A DNA stretch of 64,000 bases, from NCBI GenBank assembly GCA_950022655.1, contig OX465579.1, positions 81,552,515 to 81,616,514 of the forward strand. The letters are read 5' to 3'. Positions 38,932 through 48,737 of the stretch are shown piece by piece. The position numbers were made by a program, and so were the translations under genes. The DNA comes from Alentia gelatinosa (lineage: Eukaryota > Annelida > Polychaeta > Phyllodocida > Polynoidae). Under the pieces are notes generated by a model that saw only the letters and a program-made list of their open reading frames with translations, was not told where the DNA came from and searched no databases. Position 1 is the stretch's first letter; each line of letters starts with the position of its first letter.

Positions 38932-39644
38932 TCATTCATCGAAAATGAGGCCCTGTGCTTCTGTTGTTCTTTTCAAAAGTTCATCAACGTATTCGTTTTG
39001 TTCGCTAGTGAACCATTTTCGCCAGTTGCCTACTTTGCCCTTCCTAATGAAGGCCTTATAACTAGGATTAGCTTTAGTCGCCTCTGTAGACTCATTTCTC
39101 TTTTTCATGTTATCAACAAAGGTGTATGTAGCAATCATGTCAACTTGTTCTTCACTGAGGGTCTTGCCACAAAACTTAGCAATTTTCCTGATGGCGCCAC
39201 TGTGATCTTGCTTCACGTCTTCGTACTTGAGGATCAGCACATTTGGATCATCTCGGAGCTCCCAGCATTTCAGGCAGTGTTTCACCCAACTTCCATGAAA
39301 CATGAAATCCTGCTTAAACATTTCAAAGAAGTCATCCCATGTTCCTTTGAATCCAAAAAGATCTTTATAGAAGTGAAAATGAGAGACCATTACATCTTTC
39401 AAATTACGCATAACAATAATGGTTTTGAATCCCCTTTTGGGGGTTTCAAAATACTGAGGCGGGAAATGAGTTTTGATTAATCTTGGAGGGGGTGTGCTCT
39501 CCAGGTATTCGATATTTGACTTCTCCATGTGCGGTTCAGAGTATTCAATGAAACGGGAACGAGAATCAAGGTCAACCTGTTTGGCAGTCTCCGTGTCAGC
39601 ATTGTTACAAACGAGCCAAGTCATCTCCTGAGACCAAGTTGTAC
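38932..39644 (-). CDS. Cytosolic sulfotransferase, exon 2 (catalytic body and C-terminus)
   Basis: It encodes 237 of 298 residues. The enzyme family transfers the sulfuryl group from PAPS to hydroxyl or amine groups of small molecules in the cytosol. The split Gly joins exon 1 to make TYPRSGTTW, the 5'-phosphosulfate-binding loop. The catalytic His lies in RLIKTHFPPQYF, the 3'-phosphate-binding segment is IIVMRNLKDVMVSHFHFY, and the C-terminal RKGKVGNWRKWFT is the family's conserved PAPS-binding end. The acceptor is aattccag at 39645. No frameshift or stop is present, so the gene looks intact. Substrate and subfamily cannot be assigned. An antisense frame over the same bases is a shadow. Confidence 0.95.
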
Positions 39645-40062
39645 CTGGAATTAAAAAGAAAGGCAGTTATAGAGAAGAACTTTAATTCCTTATTGTGTTG
39701 AACATTTAATATTCAATGTGTGATTGTAAAACAATACTGCTATGAATATTTATTAAGAAATACGAACCAGTACGCTAGTAGAAAATCATATGAATATCTC
39801 ATCCTATTTGACCCCTACTTAATTTCATCCAGGAGGAAGCACACATTTTGCTCGCGTTGTCATAAGTGGAATCTTTTTACATCGCTCCACCTTGCCCACT
39901 TTGTAAAATAATATGGAATTTCTTTGGTTGATTCTTCTGAGGATGGGTCTACTAGAGTGGACAGCAATAACCAATCTGTTCACCCTCTTGGTTGTCTTGC
40001 CTCCTCGTAGTGCAGACCGGATATGCTTGCACGCAAGTATAACAAAAGAGACCAGGGTGGGC

Positions 40063-40355
40063 AGTTAGCTCAGTGGTGAAGAGCATTGGACTTGAAATCC
40101 CAAGGTTGCAGACTTTCTTGATTCAAGTCCCACTGCAGCCACTTTTCTCCCCAACAGTGGTAGATACTGCTATATCAAAGACCAATCCTTCACGTACCAT
40201 GTGTATGTGGTGTGGGAAGTAAAAGAACTCTCACCTCGGTAAATGTGTAGGGGTGAGATTTCTACCTACATTCATCTCATAGATTCGAGCAAACACAAAG
40301 TAAGTCTAATTGAACAAATTGGACGTTAAACTACCCAGACAAACAAACAAATCTT
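40063..40355 (+). mobile_element. tRNA-derived SINE
   Basis: The head has an A-box-like ttagctcagtggtgaagagc and a B-box-like gattcaagtccc spaced as in a tRNA gene. It is followed by a non-tRNA body with a cacctcggtaaatgtgtagg block. The tail reads ggacgttaaactacccag followed by (acaa)n. This gacgttaaac-plus-(acaa)n ending is familiar from invertebrate, especially molluscan, SINEs. It is in the opposite orientation to the host gene. Confidence 0.85.
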
Positions 40356-40421
40356 AGGATGTGACTCACAAGTATACTGATTAATGTAAAAAAGAATGAT
40401 ATAGACAATCCTATTTTTCGA

Positions 40422-40459
40422 GGGTTCAAAATACTGTGGTGGGAAATGAGTTTTGATTA
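40422..40459 (-). pseudogene. Sulfotransferase exon-like fragment
   Basis: About 38 bases match the coding segment at about 39444-39481 of exon 2 (the stretch encoding IKTHFPPQYFETP), with only a few differences, and are in the same orientation. This points to a decayed duplicate exon, or a remnant of a paralogue, in the intron. It is too short to encode anything. Confidence 0.6.
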
Positions 40460-40463
40460 TGCT

Positions 40464-40482
40464 ATTATATATATATGTGTGT

Positions 40483-40524
<42 letters not shown>
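40464..40524 (+). repeat. (TA)n microsatellite, left flank of the transposon
   Basis: Two TA runs are separated by tgtgtgtcaa. The longer run directly abuts the transposon's left terminal repeat. It is the apparent integration target together with the matching TA run after 48739. Confidence 0.9.
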
Positions 40525-40526
<2 letters not shown>

Positions 40527-40553
40527 TCGATTCTCACGAAAGCGGTGCAATTG
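40525..40553 (+). repeat. Left terminal inverted repeat of the transposon
   Basis: It matches 48711-48739 in reverse complement over 29 of 29 bases. Similarity stops abruptly inward after caattg. Confidence 0.95.
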
Positions 40554-41037
40554 ATGAAAAAATACAATTCAGTGTATCCTATTAGCAAATGTTTTATTCA
40601 AAAATAGACAAATTGTAGATTTCAAGGTAAAAAAAAATTTCACTAATCTCTAATAGGGACAAAGTTACAGGCAAGGGTATTGTAACACCCAAGCACCTGT
40701 CATTCTACGAAACGACACATATAGTACTATTTCTTTTAGGTAAATTAATATATTAAAATGGCTAATTTGTTTTTTCCTTAAAGATTTGATATTTATTAAA
40801 AAATCCAAGCGGAAAATTATTACTAAATATGTCTTTTTAATTTTTTTTTAGCTTGTGGTTACTATTTTTCATAATATCTCAGCCCTATGCTCAACTGTAG
40901 TTAATAAAAAATTGGCCAAAATTGCAGTTGTAAGGATTATATCTATCATTATTGTACATAGTATACTGTATTATACCATCCAAAACCATAATAAAATAGT
41001 AAATCATATAACATTCTCTGGAAAACTGAAATATACG

Positions 41038-41074
41038 GTCGTTTCGTAGAATGACAGTCGTTTCGTAGAATGAC
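41038..41074 (+). repeat. Two direct copies of the 18-bp transposon motif
   Basis: GTCGTTTCGTAGAATGAC occurs at 41038-41055 and again at 41057-41074, separated by one base. This is the only head-to-tail pair in the element; an isolated inverted copy lies at 40699-40716. Confidence 0.9.
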
Positions 41075-41284
41075 ATAAATGTATGTAACTCTTTCACAGC
41101 TATACATGTGACCTATTCAAGTAGTATATGTCTTAAAAAAAAATTAAAGTAGCAGCTTATACTCTTCTAGGGAATGCAATTTTTTTTTCATATAATTCAT
41201 TGCAGTAATTTTCATTTTTTACTTTTTTCCAACAATCTGAAGGCAAAATTACTGTAAGTGCCAATTTTACGAAAAAAAAGTGGG

Positions 41285-42180
41285 GGTTTAACCAATTTCT
41301 TGCACTACAGAATCATCCACAAACACAGTATATTATGTAAATATCTTAATATCATCTGAAAAGTGAATGAAATACTTGAAAACAACAATTCACGTGGTCG
41401 TTTCGTAGAATGACCGATTGGTCATTCTACGAAACGATCACATAGCTTCTTCTTTATGTATGCCAATGTTTGAAAATGTATAGAATAATCAACCCCCCCC
41501 CCCACCACTTCCCACCCCCCCCCCCCCCCCACTCATGTTCTGCCCCTTTCCCCATACTCCCCCAATCACTCCCACCCCCCCTAATGCTCCCGCACCCCTC
41601 ATCCCCCTACCCCCCTACTCCCCCCCCCCCGCACCCCAATTTCTTGCACTACAGAATCATCCACAAACACAGGATGTTCTCAATTTCTCTGAAAAGTGAA
41701 TCAAACAACAATTTACGTGGTCCTTTCTTAGAATGACCGATCGGTCATTCTACGAAATGACCACATAACTTCTTCTTTATGTATCACAATCTTTTAACAT
41801 GTATAGAATAATCACCCCCACCCCCCACCACTTCCCCCCACCCCCCACCCCCCTCATCCCCCACCCCCACTCATGTTGTGCCCCTTTCCCCCATACTCCC
41901 CAAACCACTCCCCCCATCCCCCCAGCCCCCCAGCCCCCTACCCCCCCCCCCCCACCCCAATTTCTTGCACTACAGAATCATCCACAAATACAGGATGTTA
42001 TGTACATTTCTCAATATCATCTGAAAAGTGAATCAAACAACAAGTTACGTGGTCGTTTTGTAGAATGACCGATCGGTCATTCTACGAAAGGACCACGTAA
42101 CTTCTTCTTTATGTATCACAATCTTTTAACATGTATAGAATAATCAGCCCCCCTTCAAAAAAGTGTCATTCTACAAATGT
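41285..42180 (+). repeat. Left tandem block: about 325-bp units with paired motifs and poly-C
   Basis: Two and a half units repeat at about 325 bp spacing. Each contains caatttcttgcactacagaatcatccacaaa, then a divergent motif pair centred on gaccgatcggtc (41397-41438, 41720-41761, 42052-42093), then cttcttctttatgtat and gtatagaataatca, then 100-150 bp of C-rich sequence. Open frames through the C-rich parts are low-complexity artefacts. Confidence 0.85.
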
Positions 42181-42210
42181 TCTGTGGATCTTGTTACATA
42201 ATTTTGATGT

Positions 42211-44222
42211 CTAGATTGCCTTCTTCCGTTTTCTTTTGATTATTAAGTCCATCTCAATATCCTTTCCCCTGAAGGCTTTCTCGGCCAGTACTTTGTGGTT
42301 GTTTTCACATGTGTGTTCTTTCACTGACACCCTGAAGTCTGCATTGCATATCTCGCAGTATCTCTTCTGTTGCTTCTCCTTTGTCGTTTTCCCCTTTCCT
42401 TCCGTGTTCAACGTGGTGAAGGGTGACCGTGTGTGGGTGCTATGGAGGTCCATTGACGGGAAATGTTCAAATTCCTTCCACATTGGCTTCGACATCTTTT
42501 GACCCACTTTGATGAAGTCTCCTTTGAGACTTTTTGAAGGGACGTTCGGGGCTCTCATTTCCGGTACTGGGGTTGACTTGGTCTTGCACACAACTGCCTT
42601 CTTTGTTATTATCTGCACATCAACGTCGGTTTTCGCCCATCCACTGCATGATGGCACAAACTTTAGCTGGTGCTTACAGCAGACGTCACAGCACGATGTT
42701 TCCCGCATCCAGATTTCTTTATCCATATGCACCAGCGTGTGTGCTTTCGATATCCCCTTCACTTGCTCGGCCTTCCACGCATCAATCTTCACTTGTTGCA
42801 CCCTGATCTCATTTGGCGAAACGGTGAAGAACTTCATCTTCGTAACCTGTGACGTATGCTGCACCAAAGAGGCACCATCTCTGATGTCATTCTTCTTCTT
42901 AATCTCCATCTCTGCTAGCTTTTTTACGGTACCCGCCCACACCGTCGCAGGGACCTTTGCCATGCCCGGCCTCAAGGTAATGCCAGGCAGCAGGCATGCC
43001 ATGAATGGCGCTATGGCGTGCCATGAAGTTAACAATGGATTTGTTTCGGTACTGCGAGGCCGGAGAATCGGTGATGTAATGGATCAACCGCAGTTTTGGC
43101 AGTTTCTTCGTTATGAAGGGCATGGCGGCTTTAACGAAAGCAAGCACTGCAGCAGCATTGTGCTGGGTGCTGTCGGAAACAGCCACTAAGCTAAAGTGCT
43201 GCAGGTCATTTTCAGCGTCTCTGTGATGTATGACCATGGGATGAATGGTGATCTGATTCCCTGCATAATAGGTGGCTGCAACAGCATCTTCGTATGAGGT
43301 GGTGAAATTCTCGGCAAAATCCATTTGTATGGTGCATTCCATCTCCGGTTCTAGCATGGAACGAAGGAGCCTCATTTGCAGGAACTGCGCTTCCACTCTT
43401 GCCGAGTGCTCTCTCAGGAAGCGAAGGTCATCTGTCAGCAGTCTGATAAAGTCTTGCTTCTTCTCCTTGCACACGACTCTGAGTGTAGATGGTACCTTCC
43501 TGTCCTTCTTGGAAACAACCTCTCGTTTCCAGTGCTTGAAGGTCACAGTGTCTTGTGGCATTTTCTCTAGTTTTCCTACCACTTCCTCATCCTTGAGATC
43601 CTGTAGAGCACTTGTCGATTTGGGAAGGCACTTGACGGCTTGCAACATGAGGTACATGTTTGCATGATGTACACACAAGCACTCTCTCCGTCTGGACCAC
43701 TGTATGCTCCGCATACACTTCGGCTTATGGCGACAAAAAGTAGTGAGCGACATCTCACTCTCGGGATTCTCCACCAGGAATTTCTTGTGGAGATTTTTTA
43801 AGGTGTCGCTCATGGAATACTTTGTGACATCACGTTTCCCTGGAAGACAGGAGCTATTGTCACATCTTTTGAGGAATTCCTTCACTTCCATTCCCATCTT
43901 CCTACTTTGCAGCCTCCTTTTTGTCTCCCCTCTTTCCAGCACTTTCATAACGCGATTCCTCCCAAGCCCGGTTTTTCGCGCAATAGCTGATTTCAGTCCC
44001 TGGGTCCCCTTGATCGTTCGCTGAAATAACGCCCTCTTGATCTTGGGTGAGGACACTCTGATGTACTTCATGGCTGCAGTGTACGGCAGCAGCTTCTTCA
44101 GCAGTGACTTAGTTGCAGGCACCCCCTCTTCATGCAAGAGCTCACGGGCATCCTTCTCAGGGGTGTCCACCACTGTGCCCACTCTTCTGCGGACTTTCAT
44201 GGCAGGAAGTCGCACGACCAAC
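42211..44222 (-). CDS. Transposase candidate, exon 6 (catalytic core and C-terminus, one frameshift)
   Basis: This is the largest exon, about 670 codons, joined in phase after an aattaacag acceptor. The N-terminal part is basic. A Cys/His-containing segment includes FCRHKPKCM and CLCVHHANMYLML. The likely DDE-type core follows: Asp in IQMDFAENF (codon 43319-43321), Asp in HYITDSPASQYRN (codon 43067-43069, 84 codons on), and an E/D in LEAGHGKGPCDGVGG (Asp codon 42944-42946, 41 codons on). Directly after GVGG the frame shifts by one base at about 42928-42934, and similarity continues as TVKKLAEMEIKKK in the other frame to the TAG at 42211. The C-terminus has two Cys-rich knuckles (SCCDVCCKH and YCEICNADF...HTCENNH) and a basic tail. 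The frameshift means this copy is probably inactive unless it is an assembly error. The family (DFAEN, QYRNK, HGKGPCDGVGG) recurs in many invertebrate genomes as unnamed proteins; its assignment as transposase is inferred from the terminal repeats around it. Confidence 0.82.
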
Positions 44223-44695
44223 CTGTTAATTTGAATGAAATAGCATGCACAGTATAAGTGAAAGTGAAAACTTGTTGAAATAAGTTAATTCTAAAGAAAC
44301 TTTATTAAAACCAAATAAAAAAGAATATCTTCACAGCTTGACGTGGAAAACTTGCAAGCTGCTCCCATACTTGCATCGCCGGCTCAGCCTGCAATAAAAA
44401 GTATGTCATAGTGAGGATATTGTACGTCTGTCTCTATATTTCTATACTTACTTATCCCATGCCTTAGAGCCAATTTCCATGCAGCCATGCGGGTGAGTGA
44501 GCATGCAGAAGTAAAGTTTTCAAGAAAGACAGAGTTTCAGTAAAGTGAAAAACATGCATTAATTACATTTCTACCTATCTAAAATAAAGAAGCAATAATA
44601 CTTTTATGAATATCAACATGCAACATAGATGAACATTCAACTATAAAAGCAAATGTGCAAGTCAATATAAAATAGAATTAAATTAAAGAAAGTAC

Positions 44696-44876
44696 CTTGC
44701 ACGAGTGGGTTCGGCTGGTGTCGCTGGTGTGGTAGCAGCTGGGGTGGCAGAGGGGGTGGCTGAGGGGGTCTTCCGGCCCATGGCCTCCTCTTGTGCAGCC
44801 TGCTGCACGGCCTGTGGTGAGGTGGTAGAGGGGGTGGTTGAGGTGGCCTTTCGGCCTCGGCCCTTCACCTTGAAAC
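44696..44876 (-). CDS. Transposase candidate, exon 5
   Basis: It encodes about 60 residues: a basic FKVKGRGRK start, then a Thr/Ser/Pro/Ala-rich linker with a Gln stretch (PQAVQQAAQEEAMGRK). The acceptor is atgtttcag and the donor is gtactt. It enters in phase 1 and leaves in phase 2, and the split AG-G codon gives Arg at the start of exon 6. GC content is much higher than in the introns. Confidence 0.75.
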
Positions 44877-45249
44877 CTGAAACATAAGAATTCATTATAA
44901 AACTTGCGACTTTGTGTATTATCTATCACAAGAGAAAAAGTATATCTGTGTATAGTACTACAAAAAAAAGAACAGGTTTGAGTTTTTCCTACACGAAAAT
45001 CTCACTTCCGTGGGGCTTCAGTCTCTGACCCTAGATAGGGTTTACTTTGTCTCTATGTACGCGACCAACTCCAAATGGATATTACTGAAATTTACACGTC
45101 TTATAATAGCCAGGTAACTATACTCAATATTTAGGATCACAATGTCAGTCATTCTACAAATGTATCCCATCATTGACTTATGGCATAGAGAACATTTGTA
45201 GAATGACAGTTACACTCTTTATAAATATGTATTCAAACTTTTTTTTTAC

Positions 45250-45504
45250 CTTTTTTTGGCACTCTGCCCCTGGGTTGCTCTGCTGGGGCGTCCTGGCCGG
45301 GCTCTTCTGGGGCCTCCTGGCCGGGCTCTTCTGGGGCCTCCTGGCCGGGCTCTTCTGGGGCCTGCTGGCCGGGGTCTTCTGAGGCCTCCTGGCCGGGCTC
45401 TGGTGGGGCCTGCTGGGCGGGCTCTAGTGGGGCCTCCTGGCCGGGCTCTTCTGGGGCCTGCTGGGCTGGCTCTGCTGGGGCCCCCTCCGGATGCTGCTGC
45501 TGAG
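45250..45504 (-). CDS. Transposase candidate, exon 4 (acidic Pro/Glu/Gln repeats)
   Basis: 85 codons dominated by tandem copies of an 8-residue unit close to APEEPGQE, after a QQQHPEGAP start and ending in PRGRVPKK. The acceptor is tattgcag and the donor is gtaaaa. The exon phase (1/1) selects this acidic frame over the Arg/Gly/Pro collagen-like frame that is also open. The low-complexity linker separates a basic N-terminal region from the catalytic exon. Confidence 0.75.
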
Positions 45505-45604
45505 CTGCAATATAAAATTAGCATTTTAATTAGAAGCAGCTGTACAAAGGCAGTAAATAAGAAGAAGTTTATATAATTTCCCTTTATTATTTGCCCTTTT
45601 ATTT

Positions 45605-45735
45605 ATAGATATTTATTATCCATCGTATACAAAGTCCCCATAGAAAATGTATGGGGACTCAGTAAACCACTACCCATTGTATAAACCTGTCAGATACCAT
45701 AACTGTGGTATACAGATTTAAACCTGTGATGTCTA
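45605..45735 (+). repeat. Family A repeat fragment inside the transposon
   Basis: About 130 bp between exons 3 and 4 of the transposase gene match the end of the family A fold-back repeat: the tatttattatccatcgtat end, tgtatggggactcagtaaac, and cctgtcagataccataac. Its presence shows that family A inserted into the transposon, or was carried by it. Confidence 0.7.
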
Positions 45736-45755
45736 TGTATTCATATTTTGCTTAC

Positions 45756-45878
45756 CTTTCCGTCTCTTCCTGGCTGGTACAGCCCCTTCGCCTGCTGGCC
45801 CTTTGGAGCGGGTGCTCCTCCCCCTGCTGGTCCCAGGCTGTGGCTCCTGGGGCTCGGCATTGGCTGCCTCTCGTTCAG
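45756..45878 (-). CDS. Transposase candidate, exon 3
   Basis: 41 codons plus one base: AEREAANAEPQEPQP, then TSRGRSTRSKGPA and a terminal PARKRRK that looks like a nuclear-localisation or DNA-contact patch. The acceptor is tatcgcag and the donor is gtaagc. It is phase 1 on both sides. Confidence 0.78.
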
Positions 45879-46176
45879 CTGCGATATGAAAATTACCATT
45901 TTAATCAAAAGCTTTTAGACCCGCCGACCCCTGTCTCCTGCCAACCCCAGTCGACCCCGACTCCCCCCCACCACCCACGCCACCCCCAGCCAGCCTCAGT
46001 GAGAAGCCCCCCGCTGCCCGCCGCCCACCGCCCGGTTTATTATGTGTAATTAATCAATTTATACTCAATCGGGTTTTATAAATGTTTCGTGTACGACATG
46101 GGTAGGAGCAGGCTGTATGTGTAGGATATACTACCACAGGTATATAATAATAAAGGAGCATAATAAATTTATTTAC

Positions 46177-46279
46177 CTTTCCTTCTTTCCCTGCGGCGGC
46201 GTTGAGCATCCCGGTTCCGTTCTCGTATGTCCTGCAGCTCTCCGCCCGACATCTCTGTGCGTGCCTTCTTCTCATACAT
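46177..46279 (-). CDS. Transposase candidate, exon 2
   Basis: 34 codons plus one base encoding MYEKKARTEMSGG and a strongly basic helix, RERNRDAQRRRRERRK. The acceptor is ttttacag and the donor is gtaaat. It starts in phase 0 after exon 1, so its first Met is internal. The repeated R-N-R/A-E pattern echoes exon 1 and suggests a helical DNA-binding or dimerisation region. Confidence 0.78.
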
Positions 46280-46599
46280 CTGTAAAATAAAGCAGAATAC
46301 AGTTTCTATGCAACCTTTACACATGGCTCCTTTATTGTTTTTGATTATTGAAAATTACCCAACAGATTATTTCTCTGTAATTTTTTTACCTTTACATGTG
46401 CCTTGACCATGTACGGTGACATACCCTTCACCACTGATTTTTTATACCTTGACTACACATAAATGTCCCCATTCAAACATTTATCATATTTCATAAGTTC
46501 TGTAACACATTTGTGTGTATCACACATTCAGACCAGGTAGATATCTATAGCTGAGAATTTACAAGAGGTCTCCAAAATTTAGTATCTATGTACACTTAC

Positions 46600-46725
46600 A
46601 GAGGTGCGCAAGGATTCAAATTTCTGGAATTCCGGATTCTTCTTCCGGCGCTCCCGCCACAGCCGTGCAGACTCCGCATTCCGCCTGCGGGCCTCAGGTG
46701 TAAGAGGCTTCCTCTTAGGTGGCAT
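46600..46725 (-). CDS. Transposase candidate, exon 1 (start codon)
   Basis: 42 codons starting MPPKRKPLTPEARRRNAES and continuing ARLWRERRKKNPEFQKFESLRTS, followed by a gtaagt donor. This is the most upstream ATG joining in phase with all later exons. The RRNAESARLWRERRKKNPE pattern is a basic helix often found at the N-terminus of this protein family. Together with exons 2-6 it gives a protein of about 930 residues. Confidence 0.78.
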
Positions 46726-46761
46726 TGTGAGTCTGCATAGAAATACATAGAAATAATAAAC

Positions 46762-47590
46762 AGCATGAAGAGGTATAGAATACTCAGCCCCCCCCCCCCA
46801 ACACCCCTGCCCCCCCCCCCACCCTCACCCCCTGCTCATGTTCTGGCCCTTTTCCCATACCCCCCATCACTTCCACCCCCCCCCTCCCACATGACTGTAA
46901 ATTTACGTATGCATAGGGTCGTTTCGTAGAATGACAGATTACAAAGAATATGCCATTCTACGAATGTTATGAGAAAAAGACTCCCCCTGGCGGCGTTATT
47001 TTGTATGACCTTCCGATATTATAGTACACATTACAATGGCATATTTTGTGAATCGTTGGGCCGAATTAAGCTTCTTATAGTTACATAAATATCAATAAAC
47101 AGCATGAAGAGGTATAGAATACTCAGCCCCCCCCCCCCCCCCAACACCCCTGCCCCCTCCCCCCCACCCTCACCCCCTGCTCATGTTCTGGCCCTTTCCC
47201 CATACCCCCCACCACTTCCACCCCCCCCTCTCCCAGCCCCCTGCTCATGTTCTGCCTCTTTCCCCATACCCCGCCATCACTCCCCCCCCCCACTGCCCCA
47301 CCTTCCACCCCCAACCCCTAATGCCCCCCCCCCCCCCCTTCCCCGAAATCCCCCTTACCATCCGTACCCCCATACCCCCACCACATGACTGTAAATTTAC
47401 GTATACATAGGGTCGTTTCGTAGAATGACAGATTACAAAGAATATGTCATTCTACGAATGCTATGAGAAATAGACTCCCCCTGGCGGCGTTATTTTGTAT
47501 GACCTTCCGATATTATAGTACACATTACAATGGCATATTTTGTGAATCGTTGGGCTGAATTAAGCTTCTTATAGTTACATAAATATCAAA
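46762..47590 (+). repeat. Right tandem block: two long units with poly-C and motif pairs
   Basis: Two direct units start at 46762 and 47101 with cagcatgaagaggtatagaa. Each continues through a C-rich tract, then a motif pair facing each other (46918-46967 and 47412-47460) around agattacaaagaatatg, then gactccccctggcggcg and ataaatatcaa. The gtatagaat-plus-poly-C junction resembles the left block, so the two sides appear related. The C-rich frames are not coding. Confidence 0.85.
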
Positions 47591-47771
47591 ATATACAAGC
47601 ATAAAGAAAACTTATTTCTTTTTTGGGTTATAATTGCTTAGAACCAACTTATTCGAATATAGCTTAATTTAAACAAGCACAAAAACAACTGCAAATAGGT
47701 AGGCTAGGGTTGTATGGATGTGTAAAATACTGATATTTCATGTTTGTACTCAATTACGGCTTATTTTAGGC

Positions 47772-48544
47772 ATCGTTTCGTAGAATGACAGGTGCTTAAC
47801 AATGTGTCATTCTACGAATGTCACTAGAAGAACACCTACCAAGGTTAGAGTTTCGACGTAACAAACCCCTATTATCGCTCACACATCGCGATTACATCCT
47901 TTTGATCTTATTAGATAGATTTGACCTTCTATTGTATTGATTAATAAACTCTACAGGACATATGGTAACTAATACTCTTTGTGGGATACATCATTTTGTT
48001 CAAAACATCCAATTTGAGTTAAAAATACTTACAGTTCGTGTTGCAGACGGACGTACAGCGTCTCCTGCCTCTAGCTGCCGCCGTGGTACTCAAAGTATCC
48101 ACTAGATGGCAGAGGTAGTACGGTGGCGTGCTCTGATAATGTCGTTTCGTAGAATGACACCAGGTGGCGCCACTCCCCGGTGAGAGGGCTATGAGTATTT
48201 CCTCATATAAGGGGAAACTAAAAGTATTCTAACTTAAAATGGCTTTTCGAATCAAAGTAGACATAGTTGAGAATATGTTAGTAAGTTTTCTCTCACTAAT
48301 GTATAGAAATAAAAATAATACAGGTATTTCAATATGTCGTTTCGTAGAATGACACATATTACCAGAATTGCACCTTCTACACTCTTCCAGCTTCCACACT
48401 TAACAAGTGCCTATAGATTATTTTGGTGTTTACACTGTTTTGTAGTCTAGACTCCTAACTTTCATTATATATAAGTGTGGAAATTAAATGATTTATTTTT
48501 AAAGGTTTTCTGAGTGTTTCTTTTGCGTCGTTTCGTAGAATGAC
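47772..48544 (+). repeat. Right subterminal copies of the 18-bp motif
   Basis: A facing pair lies at 47772-47820 and single copies at 48141-48158, 48336-48353 and 48527-48544. The last three share one orientation and are spaced about 190-195 bp apart. The outermost right copy (48527) is inverted relative to the outermost left copy (40699). Confidence 0.9.
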
Positions 48545-48710
48545 ACAATTTCTTTTATTTTCTTTCCTCCTCTAGGCATATTAAACCAACCCAGATACTG
48601 GAAATGTATATATCAATAGAACCGCCTTGCTGGGCACAATTTTTTAGGGTATGATTTTTTCCCCACGATATTAAAATTACGAAAAAAATTAGAATTTTTG
48701 ATTTTGGCAA

Positions 48711-48737
48711 CAATTGCACCGCTTTCGTGAGAATCGA

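Noticed and set aside
38998..39480. 160-residue plus-strand frame
   Set aside because: It is antisense to the sulfotransferase catalytic exon.
40070..40145. A functional tRNA gene
   Set aside because: The A- and B-box-like head does not fold into a clean cloverleaf and is followed by a SINE body and acaa tail.
41470..42068. Proline/histidine-rich plus-strand frames
   Set aside because: They are translations of poly-C tracts in the transposon's left tandem block.
42920..42937. A mini-intron (GT...AG, 18 bases) to explain the frame change in the transposase
   Set aside because: It is far below any functional intron length; a one-base indel is the simpler reading.
42509..43189. 226-residue plus-strand frame
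   Set aside because: It is antisense to transposase exon 6, which has conserved motifs and in-phase splice sites.
45246..45576. Collagen-like Gly-Pro-Arg-Ala frames on both strands
   Set aside because: They are shadows of transposase exon 4. Splice phase and flanking exons select the acidic APEEPGQE frame.
47104..47410. Proline-rich plus frames and the Gly-rich minus frame
   Set aside because: They are translations of the right poly-C block and lack splice or start context.
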